A DNA stretch of 64,000 bases from Ailanthus altissimus (lineage: Eukaryota > Streptophyta > Magnoliopsida > Sapindales > Simaroubaceae), in contig OX327686.1 of NCBI GenBank assembly GCA_946807835.1, forward strand, positions 2,170,001 to 2,234,000, written 5' to 3'. The notes below the pieces were generated by a model. That model did not search any database, was not told the DNA's origin, and saw only the letters and a program-made list of their open reading frames with translations. The position numbers and the translations under genes were made by a program. Below are positions 13,701-24,979 of the stretch, piece after piece. The stretch's first letter is position 1. Each line of letters begins with the position of its first letter.

Positions 13701-16700
13701 TGATGTAATGGGTGAAAATTCTGCATCTTGTACTGGACAGGACCAGATAACCAACCAGAATAACTTGTTAGGGCCGGGGCAGCTGAATGCAATCTTTTAT
13801 CATTCTTTTGTATCTTTACATAGCAAGATCATTATACCATCAAGGCTTATTATACAAGAATTCAAGTGATTTGGCAAATATTTTCACATTTTCCAGCATT
13901 TTCTTTGTGTACAGACTTCTACTGAATAACATAAGATAAAATCTTCTCAAGCGCCTATTGTTCTATGTTCAGAAACTTTTTTGTTCAAATATGTTAGTTT
14001 TTCATTTTAAGAGGGAATAGCAATCTCCTACTCTCAACAAGATGTGACTATTTTTTTTTTTAAGTTAAGATAGTCAGTATATTTGTCATTTAGATGTTTT
14101 GTTTTGCATCCTTTAGTTCACTGCACTTAGATTCTTGTTCATTCACATTACAGATTGAAGCTCATCGTGCACCATTGGCTGCAATTGTTCTTTCTTCTAA
14201 TGGGATGTACATTGCAACAGCATCTGAGCAGGGGACCATAGTCAGAGTTTTTCTAGTTTCAGAAGCAACTAAGGTAAAGTGTGAAAAGCCTTGCATTTAG
14301 TAAAAGTCTAGATCTTGTTGTTCTACAAAGTTGCACGTAATAGACTTGAGAAATGCACAAGGAAAAAGAAGTAAGACAACCAAAGTATAACTTGGAATAG
14401 CTCGTTCCTTAATACAAATGTACTCATGTATTAGTTAGATAATTATGCTGACTGCAGTAGAATATTACTCCATAATTTAATTAATTAGTAGTGATGAAAA
14501 CAATTCAGATATTTCTGTAGGGTCATGCAATCATTTGACATTAGCTATGGAGGATATTCATTTATTCCTGGACTCATAGAACATCAGAAGCAGAGTATTC
14601 TTACTATTTCTGATCAATTTTTATTTTTCATATCCTGTATAGAATCTAATTATTCTTTTCTGGCAGTCATATAGTTTCCGAAGGGGAACATACCCATCAA
14701 CAATATTTTCCTTGTCATTTGCACCATCAATTCAATTTCAGGATATTCTTATAGCCACTAGTTCATCAGGCTCTGTTCATGTTTTCTCCCTGGGGTTTGC
14801 CATAAATCAGAGGTGAGATCTGAAAACAAAGATTTTTTCTGTTTTTACATTTGTTAGAACATATTGTAAAGAACCAACCGCAATACTAATGTCATAATAT
14901 CTTTGTACACACTGGAAACTGCCACCTTTTATTAGCATGCGCTACGGTTACCTTTGGGTTTTGGAGACACTCATGCTGGTCAGAATTCATAGCCTCCCCT
15001 GTTAGCCTGAACACATGTCCTTGTTTTTCCTTTTGAATTATGAGATACATACAAGAATCATGTTAATTATTGTTTGTCACTCAATTATTAGAAGGGATGT
15101 TGGTGATTATATGTGAATTAGAATGGAGGGTAGGGTAATTTTGGAGACTTGGAAGATATAATAGAGTTTGGTTGGAGATCCAGGGAGATAATACTATATA
15201 AAACTATTGCAACTATGTACTTTCAGAAAGTGTTTGTAGATTCTTCATGCTTTGTTTTTTGTAACTAGGCCCACAAGGGCTTCTGTTGCTCCTTAATATA
15301 TTGTTTTTATTCCATTTGTAAACCATATGAAGCTTTTAAACAGTCATGTCATTATTTCTTCTGTAACTTTTTATTCTTAGGAGAAGTGGGCGAACAAGTA
15401 GTTTTCTTGGATCAATATTACCAGAATCGGTGAATGAGGTACTGGATCCAGCTCATCATCATGTACTTCATAATGCTTTTCCAGCAGGAGTTAAAAGGTG
15501 AAGAAGATTATCTAACTTGATATGCAGTAGTTTTCTTCCTTCATAATGTTAGGTGGACAGCTTGTCACTTTTCGTTTATTTTCATTGCATCCTTCTTTTC
15601 CTGAACAGCAAACAAATTTCATTTATGTTTCTATTCCCTAGCCAGCCCTCGCTGCACCCCCAACCCCGCTCCAAAAAAAGAAAAAACAGACTTTCATGCT
15701 GATTCACCAACAATGGTTCTGCATCATATGTTACACATCTATGTTCTGGTTTTGTTATTCTAGTTCTATTTTCTTTTTGGCCAAGAAATAAAGAATCATT
15801 TTTTATTAGTTCGAAGACTAAGTTTGTTCTCTTGTTCTAGTTAAATACAGTAGATGATGAAATGATTTAAATCGGCCATTTTGACTTTCTAATTGTGTTA
15901 TTTGATTTTGCTCAAAGCCGTTGTCTATTGTAAAACTTGATGAAAACTACTAGTTAAAGAAAGAATATGAAAATGCAGGATTTGATGGAACATAAGAATC
16001 TCTAATAAGCCTTGCGAAATAGTGAAAATTCAATTGGTTTTTAGTTAAATGTCTGAAACAGATATCTCATAGTGATGCCCCTGAGATTTTGTTCTATGGA
16101 CTTCCTAAAGATGGCTTCTTAATCATGATTTTAGATGTAGATATTCCTTAAGGTGTGGACATTTACATAGAATTCTAATTTGAAATGAAATGCATAACTG
16201 GAGTTATTTCCTTTAGTATGTTAATTAATTACATCAGGTGCTTTGTACAGCTATGCTGTAGTTCGCAAAGTAGAGAAAGTCCCAGCCACACCGTCAGCTG
16301 AATTTCTAGCTTATAGGTGAGTTCTCTGTATGATGGTCTGAAATTGCACTCTCCTTTTATGTGATCTGGTTTTATTCCCTGGGTTTGACATTGTGATAAA
16401 ATCAATAAGAAAAAACTGCAAAGTTTTGTTAATTCAGTTTTATCAAAATCTGACATATTCAAGGATTGCTATACTAGCTTGAACCATCCTATCAATTACC
16501 CTGAGAATAGGTTCATTTGATTGTCAAATTTACTTAAATTTGTACACCTTCAACCTTCTGTTTCTAAAATATTACCTTGTTTAAATGTTCTGACTATTAA
16601 TGTCATATGTTAATGGATTCACGGTAGAAATGGATATTTGATAACCAGGTAAAATTTTGTTGTGATCATGGCTCCACTGGCTATTGTTGACACTATCTTG

Positions 16701-17377
16701 AACTTATATGTCATTCCAAAAGCATAAGTTGGGATGAACATGTCTGTTAACCTTGACACATAACAAGTTGGGATAAATCTGGCAAATCTGTGGATAACTT
16801 CTACACACGGCTTTAGGTTGGGGGTTTCGGGAATTTTCAAATTCCTTGATGTTGTGGGGTAGTTCATAACTAACTATCAAGACCAGTAATATGTCCAACT
16901 TTATGTCAAATTTTATTAGTTATAATCAATTTGATTCAATGATAGCTGCACTATTTGAACTCTCAACCCTTCCTAAACTTGTGTCTATTGAGCACCTACT
17001 GCACATTCTTGAGAGAAGTTGATTTCCAACATCTCAAAGTTTTTCCACTAAACTCAGGAGTTTTACCTGTCACTTTGCATATTCTGTAAGCATGTTCATG
17101 GTTGTTGTCCATATGCCTAGGGTTTATTATGTATTTATTCATAATTGTGAACTTCCTTGGTTTCTTTCTATTGGCTTATGTTCTTTCTATTTTGCATTGT
17201 TCCAGGGCATCTATATCAATAATAACCTACAATGGCTACTTCCTAGAATATACCTTCAGCATAAATAACCATTGCGAGTCTTCCTGGAGTTTGGAGCGTG
17301 AATTCAACCTGTTGACAGTGGTGGGGAATAACACCAAAACTCATAATGAGGTTACATTTTCTCATCCCCAAACCTAG
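10779..17377 (+). CDS. ATG18B: autophagy-related protein 18b-type PROPPIN (WD40)
   Basis: PROPPIN beta-propeller that, by family knowledge, binds PI3P and PI(3,5)P2 and helps phagophore membranes form during autophagy. I spliced 11 exons: 10779-10840, 11104-11177, 11278-11351, 11477-11586, 12610-12701, 13235-13347, 14154-14273, 14667-14812, 15381-15497, 16251-16316 and 17206-17377. They join in frame to 381 residues ending in TAG. The lipid-binding FRRG motif is at residues 219-222, within SYSFRRGTYPS. Other diagnostic stretches are GFAISTKDGFKIFDS near residue 22, LSPRRLCLFNT near 73 and HHHVLHN in the variable loop of the propeller. The protein closely follows Arabidopsis ATG18b as I remember it. 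The start is the first ATG and gives the expected MSNQSSSS N-terminus. Intron 2 has a GC donor (AG|GCAAGT at 11178); every other intron is GT-AG. A TATA box and site-II words precede it. The exons do not overlap any other gene. Confidence 0.95.
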
Positions 17378-18406
17378 TTGAAAAACACGATGGTTTTACT
17401 GTAATTTATATGGAGTGAGGAATAAACAGCTAGCTGGTGTGATCTGGACTAATCCTACTATTACTGACATGGCTGGAAATGGTTGACAAAGATTGAGATA
17501 AGGTATAGTTCTGACTATTTTGTGGTTAAGTGATTAACTTAGATAATAGAAGACTTAAAGGTGATATGGGTCACTGTGTAAAGTAACTAGTATTCATGTA
17601 AATATAAAATAAGCATGTATATATATATATATATTATTGGGAAATTCTTATCATGGTTTATTATATTTATTGTAATCTCTCTAGTTTCCAATTTCTACGA
17701 GTTTGTGTACTATGCTTGGCAACTGTATTCTTCTTGCTACGGTACCAGATGAAATAGGGATGTAATTAGGCTAGATCCTTGGTTAGTAAATGTGCATGGC
17801 CACTGATGAACTGACATGATTTATTATAGACGCCACATTGATCAGAGCACATAAAACTTCCATATGAGATTCAAAATCAAAGGAATTAGAATGACTAACA
17901 TGACCGAGTAGAGGATATTCAATGTCGAAAATGTAATCTATCAATGAAGCTGCAAAGGTGCTGATGTTCCTGAGAGAGGGCGAAACTGAATTAGACAAAA
18001 AAAAAAAAATGTAAATCGATGGAAGCAAAATGTTTTCTATCTTTATCTTTTTACATGACATATATTGGAGAAAAATCACAACACACCAAACTATTTTTTT
18101 TCCCCATTTTGCTTTTCGGCTTCTTCCACTTCTCATACTACTATTCTTTTCTAGTTTCCTCATGCTCTTTAGTTCTCTTTGTATTCTCCTTATTCTATGC
18201 TCTCCTTCAACCCCCTGCTTTATCCCCTCTAACTACTTTCAAATCTTAAACTTCTAATATGTGTTAAACAGCTTTCGAGAGAAAATCAACAGCTACTCTA
18301 GGAGAGTAAATAACCTTTGTGTGACAAGAGCTTCCAATGTTTTTCTACCATCACCATTTAACACCAGGGATGCCTCGACAAACTAAAGATCCAGTAATCT
18401 AATCAC
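17378..18406. other. intergenic DNA between ATG18b and the aspartic protease
   Basis: Holds the 3' flank of the ATG18b-type gene (an (AT)n run at about 17617-17634) and the upstream region of the protease. Pyrimidine-rich DNA near 18090-18200 gives open frames on both strands, but these have no recognisable domain and I do not call them genes. Confidence 0.6.
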
Positions 18407-19747
18407 ATGATGTCAATTGTATCAGCGCTGTTCTATTCTCTCATCTTTACTCCCATCACCATTGCAGCAATCCCCGGCAGACCTAGACGGCTGATTATCG
18501 AGCTCATTCATCGGGATTCTGTCCGCTCTCCATATCACAATCCATATGAGAGTGCCACAAAACGGATTGAACGTGCCATGGAAATCTCAATTTCACGCTT
18601 TGAGTACTTGCAGGCAAAGTTTCAATCAAATTCTGTACAACATATTGATTACCAAGTTGATATTCTTCCTAGCATGAACTCTTCTTTGTTCTACATGAAT
18701 TTCTCCATCGGCCAGCCACCAATCCCTCAGTTTACAGTCATGGACACTGGCAGTAGCCTTTTGTGGGTTCAGTGCCATCCTTGTACCAACTGTTCACATC
18801 AGTTCGGCCCCATTTTTGATCCTTCAAAATCTGCTTCTTATTCTCACTTGCCATGCTACTCTAGATATTGTTGGTATTCCCCTGGCGGCAAGTGCAATTT
18901 CTTCAACCAATGTGTGTACAATCAGACATACATTCATGGTCCTTCATCAGCCGGGATCCTTGCCACTGAACAACTCATCTTCAATACATTAGATGATGGC
19001 ACAATTATTGTGCCTGACGTCGTTTTTGGGTGCAGCCATGGTAATGGGAAGTTCCTAGATCGCCAACTTTCTGGGGTTTTTGGACTCGGATTTAGCAGAT
19101 CATCACTAGTATCTCAACTCGATTCTAGTTTCTCTTATTGCATTGGTAACTTGTTTGATCCTTATTATATTCATAACAAGCTAATTCTAGGGCATGGAGC
19201 CAGGATTGAAGGTGATTCAACACCTCTAGAAATTATCAATGGTCGTTACTACATAACCCTAGAAGCCATAAGTGTTGGTGGCAGAAAGCTTGACATAAAC
19301 CCTAATATTTTCAGAAGAAAAACTTGGGATAAAGATGGAGTGATCATTGACACTGGTTCATCAGCAACTTGGCTTGTGAGAGCTGGCTATGAAGCCCTTC
19401 ACGACGAAGTTCGGAGTCTTCTCGACATGTGGCTGACCCGATATTGGCACAACTCATGGAGTTTGTGCTATCGAGGCACGGCGAGTCGAGATCTGGTCGG
19501 GTTCCCGGTTGTTACGTTTCATTTTGCCGGCGGGCCTGAGTTGGATCTGGACGTAGAGAGCTTGTTTCTTCAAGCATGGCCGCATGCATTTTGCATGGCT
19601 GTGTTTCCTAGTTTTGTTAATGGTGAAAATTACACAAGTTTGTCTCTCATTGGAATGATGGCCCAACAAAATTATAATGTGGCTTATGATGTTGTTGGTA
19701 AGAAGTTATCTTTTCAGAGGATCGAGTGTGAACTTCTTGATGATTGA
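18407..19747 (+). CDS. CDR1/nepenthesin-like aspartic protease (family A1), intronless
   Basis: Single-exon gene for 446 residues. Residues 1-21 are hydrophobic (signal peptide likely). They are followed by the CDR1-type propeptide signature, LIIELIHRDS at 29-38, then two pepsin-like lobes. The catalytic aspartates sit in DTGSSLLW (113-120) and DTGSSATW (315-322), so both are intact. The flap region follows around YNQTY (171-175). Many cysteines in the N-terminal lobe (CHPCTNC near 123-129 and others) match the nepenthesin insert. By family knowledge these are secreted or apoplastic/vacuolar proteases, some with roles in disease resistance or stress. The specific substrate is not readable from sequence. 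The first two codons are both ATG, so the start could be one codon later. The frame is complete with no disruption, so the gene is probably functional. Confidence 0.93.
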   Translation: MMSIVSALFYSLIFTPITIAAIPGRPRRLIIELIHRDSVRSPYHNPYESATKRIERAMEISISRFEYLQAKFQSNSVQHIDYQVDILPSMNSSLFYMNFSIGQPPIPQFTVMDTGSSLLWVQCHPCTNCSHQFGPIFDPSKSASYSHLPCYSRYCWYSPGGKCNFFNQCVYNQTYIHGPSSAGILATEQLIFNTLDDGTIIVPDVVFGCSHGNGKFLDRQLSGVFGLGFSRSSLVSQLDSSFSYCIGNLFDPYYIHNKLILGHGARIEGDSTPLEIINGRYYITLEAISVGGRKLDINPNIFRRKTWDKDGVIIDTGSSATWLVRAGYEALHDEVRSLLDMWLTRYWHNSWSLCYRGTASRDLVGFPVVTFHFAGGPELDLDVESLFLQAWPHAFCMAVFPSFVNGENYTSLSLIGMMAQQNYNVAYDVVGKKLSFQRIECELLDD

Positions 19748-22700
19748 TATTACGATGATCATGGAATTTGAAGTCCGATTAAAGGGATCATAGGGTAATG
19801 AGAAGCTCAACGATTATACTATCATTTTGTACAATTTTGTTATATTATCGTTTAAGTAACGTTACCGAAAAATAAAATAACAGAGAATACACAATATGTA
19901 ACTTTATAACTTCTTACGTTATAAGTTGGTGTCCAATGTTATAGTCTGCATTTCATTTTAAATTGGCATTCCCTATTTTAAATTTTACATTATCACGTAT
20001 TGGTAATAAACCCTTACCAGAATTCAAGGTGGAAGAGGAATAAATGTTTTAAGTTAAAAAATATATTAAATTAGAGTTTAATTATATGAAATTTTAGTGT
20101 CAGGATTATAATCTTGAAAGCAAAATTACAAAAGTATCTTTTAAAAAATGTGAAAATTATAAAAATACATTATTAAATTAAAAAAAGCGGCTCGAGGGCA
20201 ATAACCCTCTAGGCCTCGATGGAGCTCTACTATAAATCTTATATCTAAATAAACTCTGGCTAACACATATCGGCCACCAAAGGATAGTAATTGATAATTA
20301 TACTTCCCCCCAGCACATGTGGGAGGTTTTTGAGTTCTTTTGCGTCTAATGGATAATGCTCTCCCCCCTCTCTTAATATGAGAATATTTAATAATATTAA
20401 ATTTATAAAGTTATGATATAAATTTTATATCATATAGTATTTAATATGTCTATTATCAATTGGTGTTGTATAATCACTATATTAATGAAATAAAAAAGTC
20501 AATAATTACTTAATAACTGATAGTTATTGATTGGTGACATAGTTTCAATAAAAATTATGTATTCTAAACTTTGTAAGCATAACACTACCTTACGAGATTA
20601 ATCTCTTTTATGTTAGATTCAAACAAGTTTTAGAGTGTAAATGATTTTGGTAATAATTAATCCTTTTTTTTATGTTAGTTTCACGACTAATTTTATATTA
20701 GAATCAAAGATGAATCTTAGTTAAGGATAATAGAAAAACTCGAATCTTGATCCACACCTAAGAAAATTTAAAAAATTTAAGTTAGACTAATCCAAATGTG
20801 TGGGTTAAAAAAATATGAAAGTTTAAATTTGTTGAAATTTGGTAATTCAAAATCAAAGTTAAATTTGATTTTGAGTTAAAACCTTAATTTTAAGTTGAAG
20901 ATAAATGAAGTGTTGGACCGAGGTCAAGTACGTACTAAGCATATAAGAAATAGATAGAGATGGAGAGTCATAAGCGAGAAAAGGCGTGAAAGCACAAATA
21001 GGCAATCTCTAAATGTGAGCGTTGCAATATCGAAATCAGAAAACCTAGTGTCACGACACTAGATTAAGATTGCAGTAGCACTACAACATTGGCTTCTAAG
21101 CATTCAGTTGCAAAAAATTTTAAGTTTTTTTTTCACATGTTTGAGTCAATTTTGAATTTCTCTTTTACGTGAATTTTTGTTCTAATAAGAAATAGATATT
21201 TTAGGGTTGTTTTACAACCCATATAAATCTTTATAATTTATTAAAAATATCAATGCATCAATAAAAAATAAAATAGAGGGTTGAGGTAACTTTAAGGCAC
21301 TAGGTATAAGCGTGAAAGAGTGTCATAAAAGTGCTTGAGCGTTAAAGTACGCAAAATAACACTGATAATTTTTTTTTAAATTTGTCTATTAATATATTTA
21401 TTGAGAATCTTTTATGTTAATTTTTTATTAATTAATTAATAAAAAAAGGTAAAAATTTGTGATTCACCATAAGTTATAAATTATTATAGTTAAAACACAT
21501 ATTTTTATGTTTTATGTAATTAATTATTATTTTTATTATGTAGTTGATTTTATTATTTTTATTTTATTTGTATACTTTAAAATTTTAAGATATTAAATAT
21601 AAGACTAAAAAACATTTATAGCAGAGCTCGAGAATTTCGCTGAAATAAAGGTACATGTATTATCCTAGTGTTGACACAAATATAATATAAATTATGCTGC
21701 GAACTCACAACCAAAAGTCAGAAGGAGACAAAAAAAATGATGGAATATTTATTAATACAACCAAAACTCCCATCCTTCGAAAGTAAACAACTTCCCAATT
21801 CCCTGTATTCACGGGCTCACGCCGACAAAAAAGTATGTCATCCGCCGGTCCATTTGAAACTTTAATGCCAAAGCCAATCTTCAACGGTGTTTAGTGATCA
21901 CATGGCTGCTCACAGCTCACACCCTTAATCTTCCACCGTTGATTTTCATCCGGTACACGTCACGCGTCAGTCCGTCCACTCCCGTGCGTCAGTCAACCCA
22001 CGTGGCCAAATTAAAGAATGCTCACGTGGACAAAAGATTAAGAAGTGCGGGAACACAGATTGGCCTTTCTTTCCCCCTCACGGGACGACGGAACTTTTAG
22101 TGGGGCCCACCGCCCCGCGCTTCCCCGTGTAAACAGGGAGCATGACAAAAACAACTCCGTTTTCAAGAGATTCCGAGTACGATCTTTAGTTTTTTTTTTT
22201 TAATAAATCTAAAAATAAATAGAATCATAGGGATATCATCACTTTGCTCTCCAAAGATTTGAGGAAATTGTTGGTAAATATCAATTTTCTCCCCCTCACC
22301 TTGATATTCGTTTACTTCCTTTTAAGTAGTTGGGGGTATTTCCGTAACTTATCTTCGTGATTAAATTTTTTTGCTGATTCTCAGATGCATACAGTGTAAG
22401 TTCTTGTCATTCACTTACTTCCACGGTTCCACCGTGGCACCATCACATAGCTTAAAACTCCAAAGGATAAGAAAATGCATTTGGTTGCAAAGTTACCACC
22501 TTGGAGCTCGCGAAGGTTAAGAAACTTGGGATCTCTTGGTTAAATCTGTAAAGAGGAATGAAAGAAAGGAGAAAAGGTTGCAGGTATGTTATTTTAATCT
22601 TCATTTTTGTAGAATGAATCTTTTATCTTTTAGCCTTGGAGTTATTCTTGAGCTCGGTTTGTCTAGAATTTTTTTTGTAAAGATTGGATAAAGGAATAGA

Positions 22701-23001
22701 GAGGAAGAGATGATCCTTACATTCAGCTTTTCATTTGCCCAGATGTGCCATGTTGCCATCATATGGCCTGTTACCAAGCTGGAGATATTTGCAATTTTTA
22801 GGAGTATTGGATGACAGCCTTAATACATGATCATGATCCATGGGTTTCTTTTATCTGTTCATTAACAATATAAATAAATTTGATAAAATTAGCAGGCTTC
22901 TAGTGATTGTAAATTCAACAAACTATGAAAGTTTTAGCATTTTTGTGGTGAAAAGCACTGTGGGATAAGAAGGGCTTTCGCACAAACTGAAATTAGACTA
23001 G
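19748..23001. other. intergenic DNA, partly GC-richer
   Basis: No gene supported. Most is AT-rich. From about 21770 to 22140 the base composition rises, with several CG dinucleotides and two G-box words (listed separately), giving a promoter-like island, but I find no ORF or exon chain after it. Around 22440-22590 a purine-rich tract ends in GCAG|GTATG, which could be an untranslated exon; this is speculation. Confidence 0.5.
21999..22029. promoter_or_regulatory. pair of G-box/ABRE-like CACGTGG motifs
   Basis: CACGTGG occurs at 21999-22005 and again at 22023-22029, 24 bp apart in the same orientation, inside a local GC-richer island. By general knowledge G-boxes bind bZIP and bHLH factors, and pairs of ABRE-type motifs give abscisic-acid or light responses. 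The target gene is unclear. The nearest downstream start (AFG1-like) is about 2.95 kb away. Confidence 0.4.
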
Positions 23002-23300
23002 AGGTGGGTAAAAAATCAAGGAATTGAACCAGGTTTAAAAAATCGAACTGAATTTGTTGATTCAGTTTTTTTTGGGTCAATTTGATTTTTGATTTTTGAT
23101 TTTTTAATTAAAAAAATTAAAAATTTGATTCGGTTCTTAATTTAAAAAGTTAAACCGAGAAATGAATAAAAAAATAATAATAATTTTTAAAAAAAAATGA
23201 ACTTATAAACCGAACTAATGGTTTAATTTGGTTCGATTTACTATAAATTTAATTCAATTTTTTATTTTATTTTTAAAAATTGAACCGAATTTGTTCACCT
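23002..23300. mobile_element. MITE-like element, about 300 bp
   Basis: Extremely AT-rich, with repeated 'TTCGGTT', 'GAACCGAA' and 'GAACTGAA' words in both orientations. The termini AGGTGGGTAAA (left) and TTTGTTCACCT (right) form imperfect 11-bp inverted repeats. No coding capacity. I could not see a clean target-site duplication, so superfamily is left open. Confidence 0.5.
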
Positions 23301-23886
23301 GAGACAATGAAGAAAGATAAGGTAAGAGGAGGGAAGATCGTTGGAACCCATTTTCTGCTTCAACGTTAAATTTTTTATCCCTCAAATTATGCAGCAAAAT
23401 GTAATGCTAAAAGATCTTTAGATTAATAGTAGTTAGATTTAGTTGTCAGCAAGGGTGAATAGAAGGGCAATCATGGTCATTTTCCCGTTTTGAAGAGACA
23501 ATTAATGGTTTAAAATGGTCAGCCGTCAAAGCCAAGGGAGGAAACTGATATTTTGAATCCTTATTTCATACAATTCGATTTCTAAAATATAACATTACTC
23601 GTATTTTTAATGTGTATAATCTATTTTAGCCCAACTTTGGGACAAGATACAAAGGAAAAAAGAAAAAGAAAAAGGAATTCGTTAATGACGTGAATACGAC
23701 TCATGCTGGGAAATCGTGCCAATTTCTTAAATAGGATTCCGAGTCAAACAAATAGCTTAAACAAAACGGAACATGTCATAAAGCCACCTAAGCCTCCTCG
23801 TCATATATTATCGGAGTCTCTTTTCCATCGCCTCCTGAGAAATTTTTTTTTTTTTTAAAAAAAATTCCTTTTCTTCCGGCATCTCA

Positions 23887-24076
23887 TGTCAGGAGTCCAA
23901 CAAATCACATATATCTCTATATTGATATGATATTGTCCATTTTAAACCTAAGCCCTTATGGTTTTACTCTTGGGCTCTACCCAAAAGGCCTCATACCAAT
24001 GGAGATATGGTTTACTCCTTATAAACCCATGATCCTCTCCATTTCTAGCCAATGTGGGACTTCGTTTGCCTTAACA
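23887..24076 (-). repeat. TRIM LTR, 3' copy in element orientation
   Basis: 190-bp repeat running TGTCAGGAGTCC...CCTTAACA on the plus strand; pairs with 24416-24605 with roughly 20 substitutions by eye. Confidence 0.9.
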
Positions 24077-24401
24077 ATTCTCCCCTCGAACAAAGGATCA
24101 CTTAGCCTCCCCTCAAACGATATTTCATCCGCTCTCTCAACAGTCTGTTACTCATCTTCACTGCATTGACCGCTCACGTCTTATGTGAAGCACCAGAGTA
24201 CCGCCTACTGTTGAGAGCCCGCTCTATCAAGTCAACTTCGCATCACTGCGTTAGCAGTACACGCATTACGTGAAGCCCGAAGCACAACAACGCCTGTCCA
24301 TAGAGCACTACACGAATCTATCGTAAACACTAGAGAATACCAGGCTCACTACCTTCTCCTTCGGCACCGAGGATTTCCACTACATAGCAACACTGGGGCA
24401 T

Positions 24402-24414
24402 GACTCTGATACCA
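24402..24414 (-). other. TRIM primer-binding site
   Basis: Minus-strand TGGTATCAGAGTC, one base inside the 5' LTR, complementary to the 3' end of initiator tRNA-Met (the usual plant PBS begins TGGTATCAGAGC). Confidence 0.85.
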
Positions 24415-24415
24415 C

Positions 24416-24605
24416 TGTCAGGAGTCCAACAAACCACATATATCTCCACATTGGTATGATATTGTCCACTTTGGGCTTAAGCCCTCATGATTTTACTCTT
24501 GGACTCTACCCAAAAGGTCTCATACTAATGGAGATATAATTTACTCCTTATAAACTCATGATCCTCCCCATTTGTAGCCAATGTGAGACTTTGTTTGCCT
24601 TAACA
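24416..24605 (-). repeat. TRIM LTR, 5' copy in element orientation
   Basis: 190-bp repeat, same length and ends as 23887-24076. Being next to the primer-binding site, it is the 5' LTR on the minus strand. Confidence 0.9.
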
Positions 24606-24979
24606 ATTATTACCCCAATTTCTCCTCCCCCAATCCGGTGCGTTTCATGTTTGTTTTCTTCTTTTTTTTCTTTTATTTGTTTTACGTTAATTCGTTTAGT
24701 CAAATATAGAGGTTTATCGACGCCGCAAGTAATAATGATTCTGATTCTCTGTAAAGTGTGTTATTTGATTCTAAAAGCGCCTCATTCTACGTACAACAAA
24801 TTTTTCGCTCATTTTTTAACATCGTTATTATTATTTTTATTTGTTTCGGAATATATTCCGTTTCAGATAATTCATGTATTTAAAATTTTACTATTTTTTA
24901 TTTTTAAAATTTTTGATTCAGGACTGTTGTTTAAATTCTCCAATCGAAGCGACCGACAGGGTTGCCGTTTCGATTGAAG
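24606..24979 (+). other. 5' flank or leader of the AFG1-like gene
   Basis: Pyrimidine-rich sequence at 24606-24680 and an AG-ended T-rich tract before 24922 suggest a leader, possibly with a 5'UTR intron. I see no separate gene. An in-frame upstream TTG extension exists, but the first ATG is at 24980. Confidence 0.4.

Larger units (their letters stand above)
23887..24605 (-). mobile_element. TRIM (terminal-repeat retrotransposon in miniature), 719 bp
   Basis: Two 190-bp direct repeats (23887-24076 and 24416-24605) with TG...CA ends flank a 339-bp internal region with no ORF. Read on the minus strand, the right LTR is followed after one base by TGGTATCAGAGTC, matching the primer-binding site for initiator tRNA-Met. 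A purine tract GAGGGGAGAAT precedes the other LTR. These are the hallmarks of a TRIM. The LTR carries the AGTCTCACATTGG or AGTCCCACATTGG word typical of several plant TRIMs. No 5-bp target duplication is visible (TCTCA on one side, ATTAT on the other). It lies 374 bp upstream of the AFG1-like start codon. Confidence 0.9.

Noticed and set aside
17783..18257. Open frames of 126 codons (minus) and 75-76 codons (plus)
   Set aside because: They arise from a long pyrimidine-rich tract, overlap one another antisense and match no family I know.
23887..24605. Calling the TRIM a Cassandra element
   Set aside because: Cassandra LTRs carry a 5S rRNA-like domain, which I do not recognise here, so I leave the family open.
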